Source: Moritella sp. PE36 (lineage in GTDB: Bacteria > Pseudomonadota > Gammaproteobacteria > Enterobacterales > Moritellaceae). Taken from it: DNA of 64,000 nucleotides. The notes under the pieces were generated by a model. The model did no database searches and was not told where the DNA came from. It saw only the letters and a list, made by a program, of their open reading frames with translations. The stretch lies in NCBI RefSeq assembly GCF_000170855.1, contig NZ_ABCQ01000013.1:43931-107930 (forward strand), read 5' to 3'. This document shows, piece by piece, positions 38,023-47,605 of this stretch; the first letter of the stretch is position 1, and every line of letters starts with the position of its first letter. The position numbers and the translations under genes were made by a program.

Positions 38023-39353
38023 TTTTTGAATCCTCCAGTAGCTAATACTTCATTTGCCCAGCGCTCACTGGCCTTCTTATAACTGCTATCAATCGCAAAG
38101 TAACGTTGCAAAGTCGTTGTTTTCTCCATGGTAGGTAACTGCACTTGAGAAGCATGGATCGGCTTAACTAAATTAACCGTTGCCACAATAATTAATTCAG
38201 TCTTATTACGTTGAGTACTCGAGCTACGAAATAGCGCGCCTAAAATTGGAATATCGCCTAAAAATGGGATCTTTTTAATTGACTCAACATCTTCAGTATT
38301 TAACAAACCAGCGAGAACAAAGCTTTGGCCATCACCCAACTCAACAGTTGTTCTGGCACGGCGGGTCTTTAATGCCGGTAAATTATATGTGCCACTGCTA
38401 TATTGATTATCTAAAGTACTGACTTCAGGGCTTAAAGAAAGGATAATTTTGTCATCACGTAATACTTTTGCCATTAAAGATAAGCGTACACCATACTCTT
38501 TATAGAGAACGTTGGTGGTGCCATCGACAACGGTAACAACCGGTAATTCACCACCAACAAGGAAGCTTGCGCTTTCGCCTGAAATGACAGATAAATTAGG
38601 TTCTGCTAGGATTTGGCCAACTGAATCGTCCGCGATTGCAGTGATAACGGATGCAATATCACTGGCACTAAATTTCGTCACTAAGTTAACAAATGTGCCA
38701 GAGGTTTGACCTATCGAACTATATTCAATACCAAAATTTTCTAAGAATGAGTGCGATACTTCGGCAATCGAAAGTTTCACATTAACCTGTTTGACTGCAG
38801 CGACTTCAATATTATTCACGATGCCAGCAAAATGACGACGCTTCATAAACTCCATTTCATATTTAGTGTCAGTTCCAGTGCTTTCCCACTGAATAATATA
38901 ATCGTCTGACTTTTTATTGAGCAACTCACCAACAATGATATTGATGTCATCTTTCTCTTGCTCTGTAGCAACGATGCCGCTCAGCACAACTTGGTCACCC
39001 ACATTATATATTGTCACATCTGCATTCGGGTATTTCAGTTGAATTTGCTGTTGAATATGCACCAAACTTTTATTGATCACCAATTTATTATTGGTAATGG
39101 TATCGCCATTCTCATCAAAAACAATAATCGACGTGCTGCCTATTTTTTTACCGAAAACAACCACTTTATTTGCATCAATCACCTGATAATCGGCAATTTC
39201 AGGGTCGGCAATAAATACCGATGCAATCTCTTTAATTGATTTAATTGTTTTCGCTTCGCCTTCTGAAAGGTTAACTATTTTTTGTGCTAACGCTGTATTG
39301 ATACAAGATACCAACATGAGCATCACGACAGCTATTTTCCTGAAATACCACAT
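38019..39353 (-). CDS. rcpA: RcpA/CpaC secretin
   Basis: This is a 444-residue protein with a signal peptide (ending NTALAQK). The N-terminal pilus-formin / BON-type domain reads AKTIKSIKEIASVFIADPEIADYQVIDANKVV in pieces. The C-terminal secretin domain carries LAEPNLSVISGESASFLVGGELPV and SFVLAGLLNTEDVESIKKIPFLGDIPILGALF. It forms the outer-membrane pore for Flp pili. It overlaps the following lipoprotein gene by four bases. Confidence 0.95.
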   Translation of the reverse strand: MWYFRKIAVVMLMLVSCINTALAQKIVNLSEGEAKTIKSIKEIASVFIADPEIADYQVIDANKVVVFGKKIGSTSIIVFDENGDTITNNKLVINKSLVHIQQQIQLKYPNADVTIYNVGDQVVLSGIVATEQEKDDINIIVGELLNKKSDDYIIQWESTGTDTKYEMEFMKRRHFAGIVNNIEVAAVKQVNVKLSIAEVSHSFLENFGIEYSSIGQTSGTFVNLVTKFSASDIASVITAIADDSVGQILAEPNLSVISGESASFLVGGELPVVTVVDGTTNVLYKEYGVRLSLMAKVLRDDKIILSLSPEVSTLDNQYSSGTYNLPALKTRRARTTVELGDGQSFVLAGLLNTEDVESIKKIPFLGDIPILGALFRSSSTQRNKTELIIVATVNLVKPIHASQVQLPTMEKTTTLQRYFAIDSSYKKASERWANEVLATGGFKK

Positions 39354-39361
39354 ATTCTTCC

Positions 39362-40165
39362 CTAGTTAATACTGATTTTATTAGCGCGAAACTCTTTAAT
39401 CGCTTTATAGTCAGCTAATACGTCACCGGCATCCGCAGTTAAATCGGCGGCATTATAACTGCCAATTGATTTATGCACTTCTAAATCCGCGATACGCTTT
39501 GCAACAGTCAGCTTTGCAACCTGCTTACGAGTCAGTTCTAACACTAAAACCGTTGCAGTAACGTCACTGTTATTTCGGCCACCAGACATTGCACCTTGCT
39601 GAATTGTCAATACTTTCACCCCGATTAGCACTGGCGAAACAGAGATTGATTTAAATTTCGGTTGAGATAGTTCATCGCTATTAAACGATATCTTGCTGCC
39701 ACCACTCGCTAGCGCAAGCACATCAACATAACTGCCATGACTGATAACACCGCCAATAATGACGTCGGGATCAACCTTAATAACAAAAGGAACTCTATTT
39801 TCAGCGAGTACTAACTCTACGTATTCAAGGTCATTGGTGGCTGTAATATATTCAGGAAATACAGCCGACTGTACTGTTAACTCGCGGTTGTAAACACTAC
39901 CTTTATCAAAATTCATATTTGACTCGTCGGCAATACCTAATGCATTTGCTTCACTTTCGGGTAACTGGCGGATACTAAAATCTGAGCGTTCAACAAGTTG
40001 TCCACGTTTAACGTCATTACGCAAAAACCACACTTTAATTTTATTCTCTTCAACAACAATTTCTGTTATTTGAGTTTCAGTGGCAGGTGGAGCCTCTGTT
40101 AACAACCCATACAAACCAATAACAATCGCAAGTGTTGCAATCGCTATTATTAATTTTGTTTTCAT
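39362..40165 (-). CDS. rcpC: RcpC/CpaB pilus assembly protein
   Basis: This is a 267-residue protein with one N-terminal membrane segment. A SAF-type domain follows (NDVKRGQLVERSDFSIRQLPE), and then RCP-type strands (VPFVIKVDPDVIIGGVISHGSYVDVLALAS). CpaB/RcpC helps assemble or stabilise the secretin in the periplasm. It lies between tadV and rcpA with short gaps. Confidence 0.9.
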   Translation of the reverse strand: MKTKLIIAIATLAIVIGLYGLLTEAPPATETQITEIVVEENKIKVWFLRNDVKRGQLVERSDFSIRQLPESEANALGIADESNMNFDKGSVYNRELTVQSAVFPEYITATNDLEYVELVLAENRVPFVIKVDPDVIIGGVISHGSYVDVLALASGGSKISFNSDELSQPKFKSISVSPVLIGVKVLTIQQGAMSGGRNNSDVTATVLVLELTRKQVAKLTVAKRIADLEVHKSIGSYNAADLTADAGDVLADYKAIKEFRANKISIN

Positions 40166-40172
40166 ATAAAAC

Positions 40173-40607
40173 CTACAGAGATGCGGCTATTGCAAGAACG
40201 CTGGAAAAACAGATTGGAAGAGCATATGGGATCCCATTATCTTGTTTCGATAATTTATTCATGCGAATAGAAAGGTAATAAACAACAGCTAACAAGCCCC
40301 CGGTAAATCCAATCACAACAAATGTAAGTAAGATTAAATCGGGCTTTATCGCTAAAGAAAAAGCCATCAATAACTTAATATCGCCCGCTGCAATAACATT
40401 AACTTGAGTTAACAGTAAGCCGACCAAAAACAGACCAAGGCATATATAAGTCGCAGCATAATTTCCCGTCAATATCATCAAAAAGAAGGTAACGGTCGCT
40501 AATACCATCACAATATCATTGCGAACTTTCCGACTTTTTACATCTTGGTAACAAATGAAACAAGATAAGATGGCTATAATTAGCCATCCCAAAGCTTGTA
40601 AATACAT
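40173..40607 (-). CDS. tadV: TadV prepilin peptidase
   Basis: This is a 144-residue A24-family aspartic membrane protease of the short TadV type, without the N-methylation domain. The first catalytic aspartate is in CYQDVKSRKVRN near 20-30 and the second in AAGDIKLLMAFSLAI near 75-90. It cleaves the Flp prepilin and the TadE/TadF pseudopilins. It sits two bases after flp, so the pilin and its protease are co-transcribed. Confidence 0.93.
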   Translation of the reverse strand: MYLQALGWLIIAILSCFICYQDVKSRKVRNDIVMVLATVTFFLMILTGNYAATYICLGLFLVGLLLTQVNVIAAGDIKLLMAFSLAIKPDLILLTFVVIGFTGGLLAVVYYLSIRMNKLSKQDNGIPYALPICFSSVLAIAASL

Positions 40608-40609
40608 GA

Positions 40610-40822
40610 TTAAGGTGTAGTTACATTAGCCTTCGTAATATTTCCTGCAATAGTCGTCATAGCGCCTTTTAACGCAGTTTCTAGACTACCATTAAATACG
40701 GCCAGTATGATCGCCGACATAGCGACACCAATGATTGCGTATTCAATTGCCGTTACACCACGTTGATCATTTTTGAAATCATGTAGTGCATTTGTTGTTT
40801 TAATATATAGGGCTGTGATCAT
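40610..40822 (-). CDS. flp: Flp-family type IVb prepilin
   Basis: This is a 70-residue prepilin with DQRGVTAIEYAIIGVAMSAIIL; cleavage is expected after the glycine at position 22, leaving VTAIEYA with the conserved Glu and Tyr of Flp pilins. The mature pilin is about 48 residues. It is the first gene of the locus, with its own upstream region rich in inverted repeats (see 40896-40970). It would be the major fibre subunit. Confidence 0.95.
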   Translation of the reverse strand: MITALYIKTTNALHDFKNDQRGVTAIEYAIIGVAMSAIILAVFNGSLETALKGAMTTIAGNITKANVTTP

Positions 40823-40895
40823 GTTTTATATTCCATTGTTTAGATAGTCGATTAATTTTCGGATACCATACAGTCAATTAATTAAATAACATAAA

Positions 40896-40970
40896 TACCA
40901 CCTATCATGTTCCTATATAGGTGTTTAAAAAAAACACTACAACAAACTAATTAACACTAGTAGTGTTTAA
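40896..40970 (-). promoter_or_regulatory. flp upstream region with clustered inverted repeats
   Basis: CACCTAT at 40899-40905 and ATAGGTG at 40917-40923 form a dyad. GTGTTT/AAACAC flanks an A-run at 40921-40936. AACACTA/TAGTGTT lies at 40953-40967, so AACACTA-type half-sites occur three times. The block TATAGGTG-N3-AAAAA at 40916-40931 recurs upstream of the adjacent LysR gene. These are likely regulator sites for the pilus operon. Confidence 0.55.
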
Positions 40971-41102
40971 ATAAAAATATAAAAAGACATCAACAAGATA
41001 AAGAAAGCATACATATATTTATTTAGCCATCACGACAATACTGAGAAATCAATCAAAAGAAAGGATAAAAAAGAGTAATAGAAAGAATGGTAGGTAGATA
41101 AA

Positions 41103-41987
41103 TTAAATAAATTCAATCTCAGTTATTTGTTGATATAACCAATTTAATTGCGGGTTTAGACGTTTATGTTGAGGCCATAGAATAGACGCAACCCAGTGTT
41201 CATTGTTTAATTGATTAAACGCAAAAGATACCTTCGTCAATCGCCCTTCATTCAGATCACGTTTAGTCACAAAATTAGGTAAATGACAAATACCAATACC
41301 TGAACGGCAAAATGACAATATTGTATGTATATCTTCGACATACCAAACTTGTGTAGCCACATTTATTTCACTCATAACAGGATATTTTAGGTCTATGGGC
41401 GTCAATAACCGAGAATCTGACATGCTTGCAAGACTGATATTGGTGATATCGCCCTCTTTATAGTCAGGAGCTGCGACCCAAGAACTCTGCATATGAAAAG
41501 CACTCACAAACTCACAATTCAATTTATCTAAGCCAGAAAAAAGACCAATAGCCAAGTCTAATTTCCTTTCAATAATCTCGTTATAAAGTGATTTACTGTT
41601 TTTCTGTATGATGAAAAGATCAACCAGTGGGTATAATTCAGCAAATTCACATATAATTTTAGTTATTTTTTCAGAACAAACTAACGGATCAATTCCTATT
41701 CTTATCTTGACGTCACTGATCGCTTCTATTACACGAGATTGGTAAATAAAATCATTATATTGCGACATCATCAACTTAGAGTTTTTGAGTATTTTCTCAC
41801 CCTTCTCAGTTAATACAGGATACTTTTTATTTCGATTAAACAACTCAAAGCCAAAGTCTATTTCTAAGTTTTGTATAGCAATACTGACCGATGCTTGACT
41901 CTTCTTTAATTCTTTTGCTGCTGCACTAAATGAGCCTTTATCAGCTGCTGAAATAAATGATAATAAATTTTCCATTTGTGGTTTCAT
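41103..41987 (-). CDS. LysR-type regulator next to the tad locus
   Basis: This is a 294-residue LysR-type regulator. The N-terminal winged helix reads LLSFISAADKGSFSAAAKEL and SQASVSIAIQNLEIDFGFELF, with the rest a periplasmic-binding-like effector domain. It lies directly upstream of flp in the same direction, 280 bases away. Its own upstream region shares a motif with the flp promoter region, so regulation of pilus expression is a good hypothesis. The effector is unknown. Confidence 0.9.
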   Translation of the reverse strand: MKPQMENLLSFISAADKGSFSAAAKELKKSQASVSIAIQNLEIDFGFELFNRNKKYPVLTEKGEKILKNSKLMMSQYNDFIYQSRVIEAISDVKIRIGIDPLVCSEKITKIICEFAELYPLVDLFIIQKNSKSLYNEIIERKLDLAIGLFSGLDKLNCEFVSAFHMQSSWVAAPDYKEGDITNISLASMSDSRLLTPIDLKYPVMSEINVATQVWYVEDIHTILSFCRSGIGICHLPNFVTKRDLNEGRLTKVSFAFNQLNNEHWVASILWPQHKRLNPQLNWLYQQITEIEFI

Positions 41988-42480
41988 TTTATTCCTTTAT
42001 AAAGAACGCCAAAGATCACTGGTATAAGTACATTCTATTACAGAACTATAATAATGTAAAAATATCATCTATAACATATACCTATAGGTGGTCAAAAATA
42101 GCACTGACAATCACATGAGTCGCATTTCAGACTTATATTGTCAGTATGTCCATGTTAGAAACCTTGACACTATTAAATTAAATTAAATTAAATTAATTTA
42201 ATTTAATTATTAATACTTAAAAATAAAAATAAAAATACTGTTTAATAATTAAGTTCAATTATTTAAATTAATATATGCGACGACACTATAATTAGTGAGT
42301 GTAAAAAAACACTGTTCAATAAATAATACTGAAAAGATAAGCACTGTAATTTCACTAAAAGGCAGTTAGGTCATACTTATTAACGACGCAATATAAATCA
42401 CATCATATAAACCGAGGATATGTGTCGGCAGGCATTTGAGCGGCCATAGTTAATGCAGCGGTAAAAATGAGGATGAGATA
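41988..42480. other. AT-rich intergenic region with palindrome and motif
   Basis: This 493-base gap separates modE from the LysR gene, both leftward. It holds ACCTATAGGT at 42080-42089 (part of the LysR/flp shared motif), pentanucleotide ATTAA-type repeats from 42172 and a 28-base perfect palindrome at 42181-42208. A/T-rich tracts of AAAAT follow. No gene was found. Confidence 0.6.
42181..42208. repeat. 28-bp AT-only perfect palindrome within ATTAA repeats
   Basis: Four to five tandem ATTAA units lead into a self-complementary stretch built of AATTAAATTAAATT and its inverse. It can extrude as a cruciform and may simply reflect slippage. Confidence 0.7.
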
Positions 42481-43317
42481 TTAGCTCATACAAGCAACGA
42501 TAGTTTGGCTTGATGAAAACACCGCATAATATTCACCACCGACAACAATCTTTAATTGATTCGCTAATAGCGTATCAATCGAAGCATAAATCATTTGTAT
42601 TGGACGACTATCTAAGCTGTTTTTACCAACCAGCGCCAAACTCACTTCTGTGGTCTGACTGTTACTGTGAATTTCATGCACAATACACCGCAATTGGTTT
42701 TGCTTCTCATCAGGCTGTCTAGTACAACTAATCGTCACTGCTGGTGCTTTGAATAATAATAAAATTGGTTTGCCAATTGCTAAAGACAACCTCGCACAAC
42801 TGCTTTGCGTCACACAGGCATTAACTCGTAAACCATTAACCAACTCAACCTGTAAGCGTACATTTAAATTATCATGGTTAGCACTTACATCTGTGATGCT
42901 GTTGTCTAATGATAAAATGGTGCCCGATAATTGATTTCGCGCACTGGTTTGCAATGACAAATGCCCCATCACATCCAATAAACTGTTCATCGGGATAGCT
43001 TGATCTTGCAAGGCTTCTAAGACCATATCCTGCATTTGCTCAGTCAGCGCGTACATTTGCAATAAACGTTCACCAAAGACAGTCAACTTAGCACCGCCGC
43101 CGCCTTTACCACCCTTCTCACTGTGTACCACGGGTTCAGGCAAGCGGGTATTCATGTCTTTAACCGAATCCCACGCCGTCTTGTAACTCATGCCTGCAAA
43201 CTTAGCACCCTGACTAATCGAACCACAGGCTTGTATCTGTTGTAACAATAGGATCCGTTTAGGGTTAGCAAACACTTTATCTGCAACGGAAATGGTCAAT
43301 AATGCTTTTAAATCCAT
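42481..43317 (-). CDS. modE: Molybdate-responsive regulator ModE
   Basis: The protein is 278 residues, the full ModE length. The N-terminal winged helix contains KRILLLQQIQACGSISQGA, AGMSYKTAWDSVKDMN and the glycine-rich EKGGKGGGGAKLTVFGERLL. The C-terminal half has two Mop-type molybdate-binding modules (about 130-200 and 205-275). Molybdate-bound ModE represses modABC. The transporter genes are 4.4 kb away on the other strand, with a good ModE box in front. Confidence 0.95.
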   Translation of the reverse strand: MDLKALLTISVADKVFANPKRILLLQQIQACGSISQGAKFAGMSYKTAWDSVKDMNTRLPEPVVHSEKGGKGGGGAKLTVFGERLLQMYALTEQMQDMVLEALQDQAIPMNSLLDVMGHLSLQTSARNQLSGTILSLDNSITDVSANHDNLNVRLQVELVNGLRVNACVTQSSCARLSLAIGKPILLLFKAPAVTISCTRQPDEKQNQLRCIVHEIHSNSQTTEVSLALVGKNSLDSRPIQMIYASIDTLLANQLKIVVGGEYYAVFSSSQTIVACMS

Positions 43318-43647
43318 GGTCTATCATCCGCTTAAAAATGAAGTCCATATTGTGCGTCATCAGTAAAACAATAACAACATAGGAGTATGTTTGGCTGAAA
43401 ATAACAAAGAGTAAATTCGACAAAAAGGTGTGATCTGCACCGCAAATGGCCGGTATCGCGATAACATAAGGAAATATCATTCTCTTTAACGGTAAACATT
43501 GCTCGATATATGAAAAAATATTCTCCCCATATAGGCGTACAGTAATGTTATCAACGTAAAGAAGCGTCTATTAACGTTAATAAGAGTCTACTAACGTCAA
43601 ATTAAGTGTTGCTGAAGTAATTTGTCAGCACCAATGAGGGATAGCGA
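43318..43647 (+). promoter_or_regulatory. Divergent modE / cyuA region with 20-bp-phased repeats
   Basis: The 330-base gap includes AACGT elements spaced exactly 20 bases apart at 43553, 43573 and 43593, within longer partly repeated units of the form AACGT-N5-AAG-GTCTA. They end about 50 bases before the cyuA ATG. A regulator binding every two helical turns would fit. A ModE-like pair of half-sites near 43502-43538 has abnormal spacing. Confidence 0.5.
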
Positions 43648-44922
43648 ATGAATCATCAATGGCAGCAATATAAACAACTCCTTAATACGTTTGTTAAACC
43701 CGCACTTGGTTGTACAGAACCGATATCGGCCGCATATGCCTCTGCGGTTGCAGCAAGTATGCTACCAGCAACACCAGAACAGATCACAGTTCACGTTTCA
43801 AATAACCTATATAAAAATTCGATGGGCGTATTTGTACCCGGCACTGGCAAAATCGGCTTAGCCATTGCTGCTGCAGTTGGTGCCATTGCCGGTGATCCAG
43901 ATGCAGGACTAGAAGTATTAGCACAAATAACCCCACCGCAAGTGACACAAGCACAAGCCTTGATCGATGCGGGCAAGGTTATTGTTAAGCGTACCGATTC
44001 AAAAGAGTTTATTTACTGCCATATCGAAGCTAAATGTCGAGATTATGTTGCCGTTGTCGAGATCAGTGGTGGTCATACGAAAATAACCAAGACGACACTA
44101 AACGGTAAATTAGTATTCAGTAATAACAGCTGCACAGCCCAAAGTACCAGTAATATCGGTGATGATCTCGATATCACTATTCAAGGAATTTACGATTATG
44201 CGATGGGGGCTGACTTTGCCGATATCGACTTTATTCTGGACGCTGCGAAGTTAAACTCAGCCTTAGCCGATGAAGGATTGAACAATGCTTATGGTCTACA
44301 AGTAGGCCGAACTATAGAGCAGAATATCCAAAGTGGTTTTATGAGTGCCGACCTAAATAATACCATTATCATGCGCACGGCGGCTGCATCCGATGCTCGT
44401 ATGGGTGGCGCAACATTACCCGCGATGAGTAATTACGGCAGCGGTAACCAAGGCATAGCCGCAACAGTGCCCGTCGAGATAATTGCTAAGCATTATCAGG
44501 CGAGTGATGAACAACTCGCCCGGGCGCTTATTTTAAGTCATCTTGGCGCAATTTATATTAAACAACATTATCCACCGCTATCGGCATTCTGTGGTAATAC
44601 AGTCACCAGTGCGTCAGCTGCGATGGCGATGGTTTATCTTGCTGGCGGCAATTATGTACAATCATGCTATGCCATCCAGAATGTATTAAGTGACTGCTCG
44701 GGCATGGTCTGTGATGGCGCGAAATCGACCTGTGCGATGAAAGTAAAAACCTCGACGAGCAGCGCTGTCACGGCTTTCATGTTAGCGATGAACAATACCC
44801 AGGCGTTTGATCAAGGTATTATTGCCCATGATATTGAAGCTAGCATCCGTAATATCGGCATGTTAGTCACCAAAGGTATGGTCAATACCGATGTGACAAT
44901 CATTAACATCATGTCCGCATAG
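43648..44922 (+). CDS. cyuA: L-cysteine desulfidase, CyuA/YhaM (UPF0597) family
   Basis: This is a 424-residue protein of full family length. Near the N-terminus is [16 protein letters not shown] with Cys22, and the iron-sulfur ligand region is [18 protein letters not shown] at about 348-365. Further landmarks are [26 protein letters not shown] and [18 protein letters not shown]. The family breaks L-cysteine into pyruvate, ammonia and sulfide using a [4Fe-4S] cluster. It stands alone here; the transporter partner cyuP is not adjacent, although a cystine symporter is encoded at 24.8 kb. Confidence 0.9.
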   Translation: MNHQWQQYKQLLNTFVKPALGCTEPISAAYASAVAASMLPATPEQITVHVSNNLYKNSMGVFVPGTGKIGLAIAAAVGAIAGDPDAGLEVLAQITPPQVTQAQALIDAGKVIVKRTDSKEFIYCHIEAKCRDYVAVVEISGGHTKITKTTLNGKLVFSNNSCTAQSTSNIGDDLDITIQGIYDYAMGADFADIDFILDAAKLNSALADEGLNNAYGLQVGRTIEQNIQSGFMSADLNNTIIMRTAAASDARMGGATLPAMSNYGSGNQGIAATVPVEIIAKHYQASDEQLARALILSHLGAIYIKQHYPPLSAFCGNTVTSASAAMAMVYLAGGNYVQSCYAIQNVLSDCSGMVCDGAKSTCAMKVKTSTSSAVTAFMLAMNNTQAFDQGIIAHDIEASIRNIGMLVTKGMVNTDVTIINIMSA

Positions 44923-45131
44923 CACGGATTAAAGACATAAATAACGTGCATAGTAGTACAACGGCTTAAGCTGAACTCCTTGCTACTAAGTTAGTACCAA
45001 CTTTAAGAGTTGAATTACTCAGTTAATGAGAAAAAATAGCGCCAGCGGGCATATAAACGTATATAATCCTCGCGATTTATCTGGCCTACAGATATCGAAT
45101 TAGCCTATTTTTTCTTTCATTCGGAGTAACA

Positions 45132-46295
45132 ATGCAGAATCTATCTCCAAAGTCGTACCGACTGCCCCTCCAAAATAAATTGGTTGGTCTGTCAGTCATG
45201 ATTATTATCGGGATAGTTGCGTTTGTATTATTTTTCTATCACTCTTTTTCAACCAGTTTAGAACAAGAAAAAAAAGCCCAGTCTAAAAACTTTATTGAAT
45301 CCGCACTCGGTATTATCCAACATTTCCATCAATTAGAACTCTCAGAAAAGTTAACCACTGCAGAAGCACAACAGCTGGCGATGCATACGCTTGAATCAGC
45401 GACGTATGGTGATGATGGTTATTTTTGGATCAACGATAGTAACGGTAAAATTCTTATCCAGCCTTACATGCCTAATTTAGTCGGTCTGAATATGACAAAC
45501 TGGGCCGATAGTACCGGTAAATATATTTTTCAAGAATTCGACCGAGAAGCGAGAAAAGGAGGTGGTTGGGTTTCTTATACTTGGCCTAAGTTAAACACTT
45601 CTGAAGAGTTCCCCAAAATATCTTACGTGGCCCACTATCCTGCTTGGGATTGGTTAATTGGTACCGGATTATATCTTGATGATATGAAATCCGATATTTT
45701 TTGGGCGGTATTGAGTACCTCAGGTGTCTTACTCTTGGGTTTCCTCATTTTTATCTTTACGATTATTGTCATTATTAACTATTTTGTACATCAGTTAAGT
45801 GAATTATCGATACGAGATTCGCTCACTAATCTGTATACAAAACGTTTCTTAAAAGAAATATCTCCAGCGCTATTGAATCATAACAAACTCACAGACCACC
45901 ATCTTACTGCAATATTCATCGACCTTGACCATTTCAAGTCCATCAATGATCTGCATGGCCATGACAACGGTGACAAAGTACTGAAAAAAGTTGCCAAAAT
46001 AATGCGTGAGAATGCAAAACAACGTCATTACTGTATGCGTTACGGCGGAGAGGAATTTGTCCTGATTGGCTTCTTTGAAAATGAAATGTCTGCCGTTGAT
46101 ATGGCTGAGACTATCCGTCATCAAGTTTCTGAAGTATGTTTTATAAATGACAATAATGAGTTTAGCGTCACATTAAGTGCAGGCGTTGCATTGCACAATA
46201 ACCTTATCGACGATAGTTTTGCAAATACAGTGAAACGAGCGGATATGAAGTTGTATGAAGCGAAAACGGCAGGTCGGAATCGCGTTGTTGTTTAA
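45132..46295 (+). CDS. Cache-GGDEF diguanylate cyclase (I-site lost)
   Basis: This is a 387-residue membrane protein: TM1 at about 18-40, a type 2 single Cache sensor domain (about 45-190) with DDGYFWINDSNGKILIQPYM and YPAWDWLIGTGLYLDDM, TM2 at about 195-220, then GGDEF at about 230-385 with DLDHFKSINDLHGHDNGD and the active-site RYGGEEF. It should make c-di-GMP in response to a small periplasmic ligand. The inhibitory site expected as RxxD before the active site reads KQRH, so product feedback is probably absent. Tandem paralogue of the next gene. Confidence 0.93.
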   Translation: MQNLSPKSYRLPLQNKLVGLSVMIIIGIVAFVLFFYHSFSTSLEQEKKAQSKNFIESALGIIQHFHQLELSEKLTTAEAQQLAMHTLESATYGDDGYFWINDSNGKILIQPYMPNLVGLNMTNWADSTGKYIFQEFDREARKGGGWVSYTWPKLNTSEEFPKISYVAHYPAWDWLIGTGLYLDDMKSDIFWAVLSTSGVLLLGFLIFIFTIIVIINYFVHQLSELSIRDSLTNLYTKRFLKEISPALLNHNKLTDHHLTAIFIDLDHFKSINDLHGHDNGDKVLKKVAKIMRENAKQRHYCMRYGGEEFVLIGFFENEMSAVDMAETIRHQVSEVCFINDNNEFSVTLSAGVALHNNLIDDSFANTVKRADMKLYEAKTAGRNRVVV

Positions 46296-46420
46296 CTAAG
46301 CAATATAATCAATCTGTTACTTAATATTTCATTTCCAGTGTTTTTTCTCTAAACGATATATCCATACCTATCTGCCGCTAATAAGATGTTTCTCATTTAA
46401 AATTACGACATGGTGTTCTG

Positions 46421-47581
46421 ATGAATAATATTGCAGCAAAGTCATACCACTTGCCAATCCAAAAAAAGTTGATTGGTTTATCTGCTGTGATCTTTACAGG
46501 ACTCATTACTTTTCTATTATTCTTTTATATTTCCTTTTCAGGTAGTTTGGAAAATGAAATAAAAGCCCAATCAAAACACCTCACCGAATCAGCGTCAGGC
46601 ATGGTCAGCTATTTTTATGACCTTAGCGCAACGGGTCAACTCTCTGATGAAGATGCAAAAAAATACGCCATGGAAGCGCTAAAGCACTCAACCTACAGTG
46701 ATGATGGCTACTTTTGGATAAGTGGCCTCGATGGTGAAATTTTATTGCAGCCTTATAAACCAGAGCTGGTTGGATTAAGTTTATTAGATTGGCAATATCC
46801 CGATGGAACCACCCCTTTCCGCAACATTGACCGGAAAATACGTCAAGGTGGAGGTTGGGTTAACTACCTTTGGTCTAAAAATGATTCATTAGAACAGTAC
46901 TCTAAGATAGCCTACGTGAGTTATTTTTCTCCCTGGGACTGGCTAATAGGCACTGGTATCTACCTTGATGACATGGAGCAAAATGTTTTTTGGACGGTGG
47001 TAAAAGCATCCGGAATATTACTTTTTGGTTTTGTGTTATTCATCGGTACTGCCATTGTGATTGTTAATTTCGTTGTCAACCAGCTCTCAGAGCAATCCGT
47101 CCGTGACACACTAACGAAACTTTATACCAAACGTTTTCTGGAAGAAGTGATTCCAGGTATGTTAGAAAATGAAAAACGCAATAACCGCACCCTAGCGGCG
47201 GTATTTATGGATATTGATCACTTTAAGGACGTCAATGATAGTTATGGCCATGACTGTGGAGATAAAGTGTTGCAAAAAATAGCCCAAGTCATGCTCGAAA
47301 ACACCCGAAGCGGCGATTATTGTATCCGCTACGGCGGCGATGAATTTGTCATTATCGGTCCTTGTGATGATGATAAAAACGTTATAGCTGTCGTTGAGCG
47401 TATTCGCGAGGAGGCGGCCGCATTGGTTTTTTCACACCATGATATTGACTTTAAGGTGACGCTTAGCGCGGGTATAGCCTTATATGAAAACCATCATGAT
47501 TCATTTGATGAGACGCTAATTCAAGCAGACATGAAGCTATACCAAGCAAAGAAAATGGGCCGTAATTGTGTCGTCGCTTAA
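46421..47581 (+). CDS. Cache-GGDEF diguanylate cyclase (I-site intact)
   Basis: This is a 386-residue protein with the same layout as its upstream neighbour: TM1, Cache domain with SDDGYFWISGLDGEILLQPY and SPWDWLIGTGIYLDDM, TM2, then GGDEF with MDIDHFKDVNDSYGHDCGD and RYGGDEF. Here the inhibitory site RSGD is present at the correct distance. The two genes probably arose by tandem duplication; identity is high over the whole length. A 125-base gap separates them, and a strong hairpin follows this gene. Confidence 0.93.
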   Translation: MNNIAAKSYHLPIQKKLIGLSAVIFTGLITFLLFFYISFSGSLENEIKAQSKHLTESASGMVSYFYDLSATGQLSDEDAKKYAMEALKHSTYSDDGYFWISGLDGEILLQPYKPELVGLSLLDWQYPDGTTPFRNIDRKIRQGGGWVNYLWSKNDSLEQYSKIAYVSYFSPWDWLIGTGIYLDDMEQNVFWTVVKASGILLFGFVLFIGTAIVIVNFVVNQLSEQSVRDTLTKLYTKRFLEEVIPGMLENEKRNNRTLAAVFMDIDHFKDVNDSYGHDCGDKVLQKIAQVMLENTRSGDYCIRYGGDEFVIIGPCDDDKNVIAVVERIREEAAALVFSHHDIDFKVTLSAGIALYENHHDSFDETLIQADMKLYQAKKMGRNCVVA

Positions 47582-47605
47582 ACGACTACTATCCCTAATT
47601 AGAAA

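Noticed and set aside
43502..43538. ModE-like half-sites in the modE/cyuA gap
   Set aside because: CTCGATATATG and CATATAGGCGT resemble the two halves of a ModE box, but the spacer is about 15 bases instead of 6, so autoregulation by ModE is not supported.
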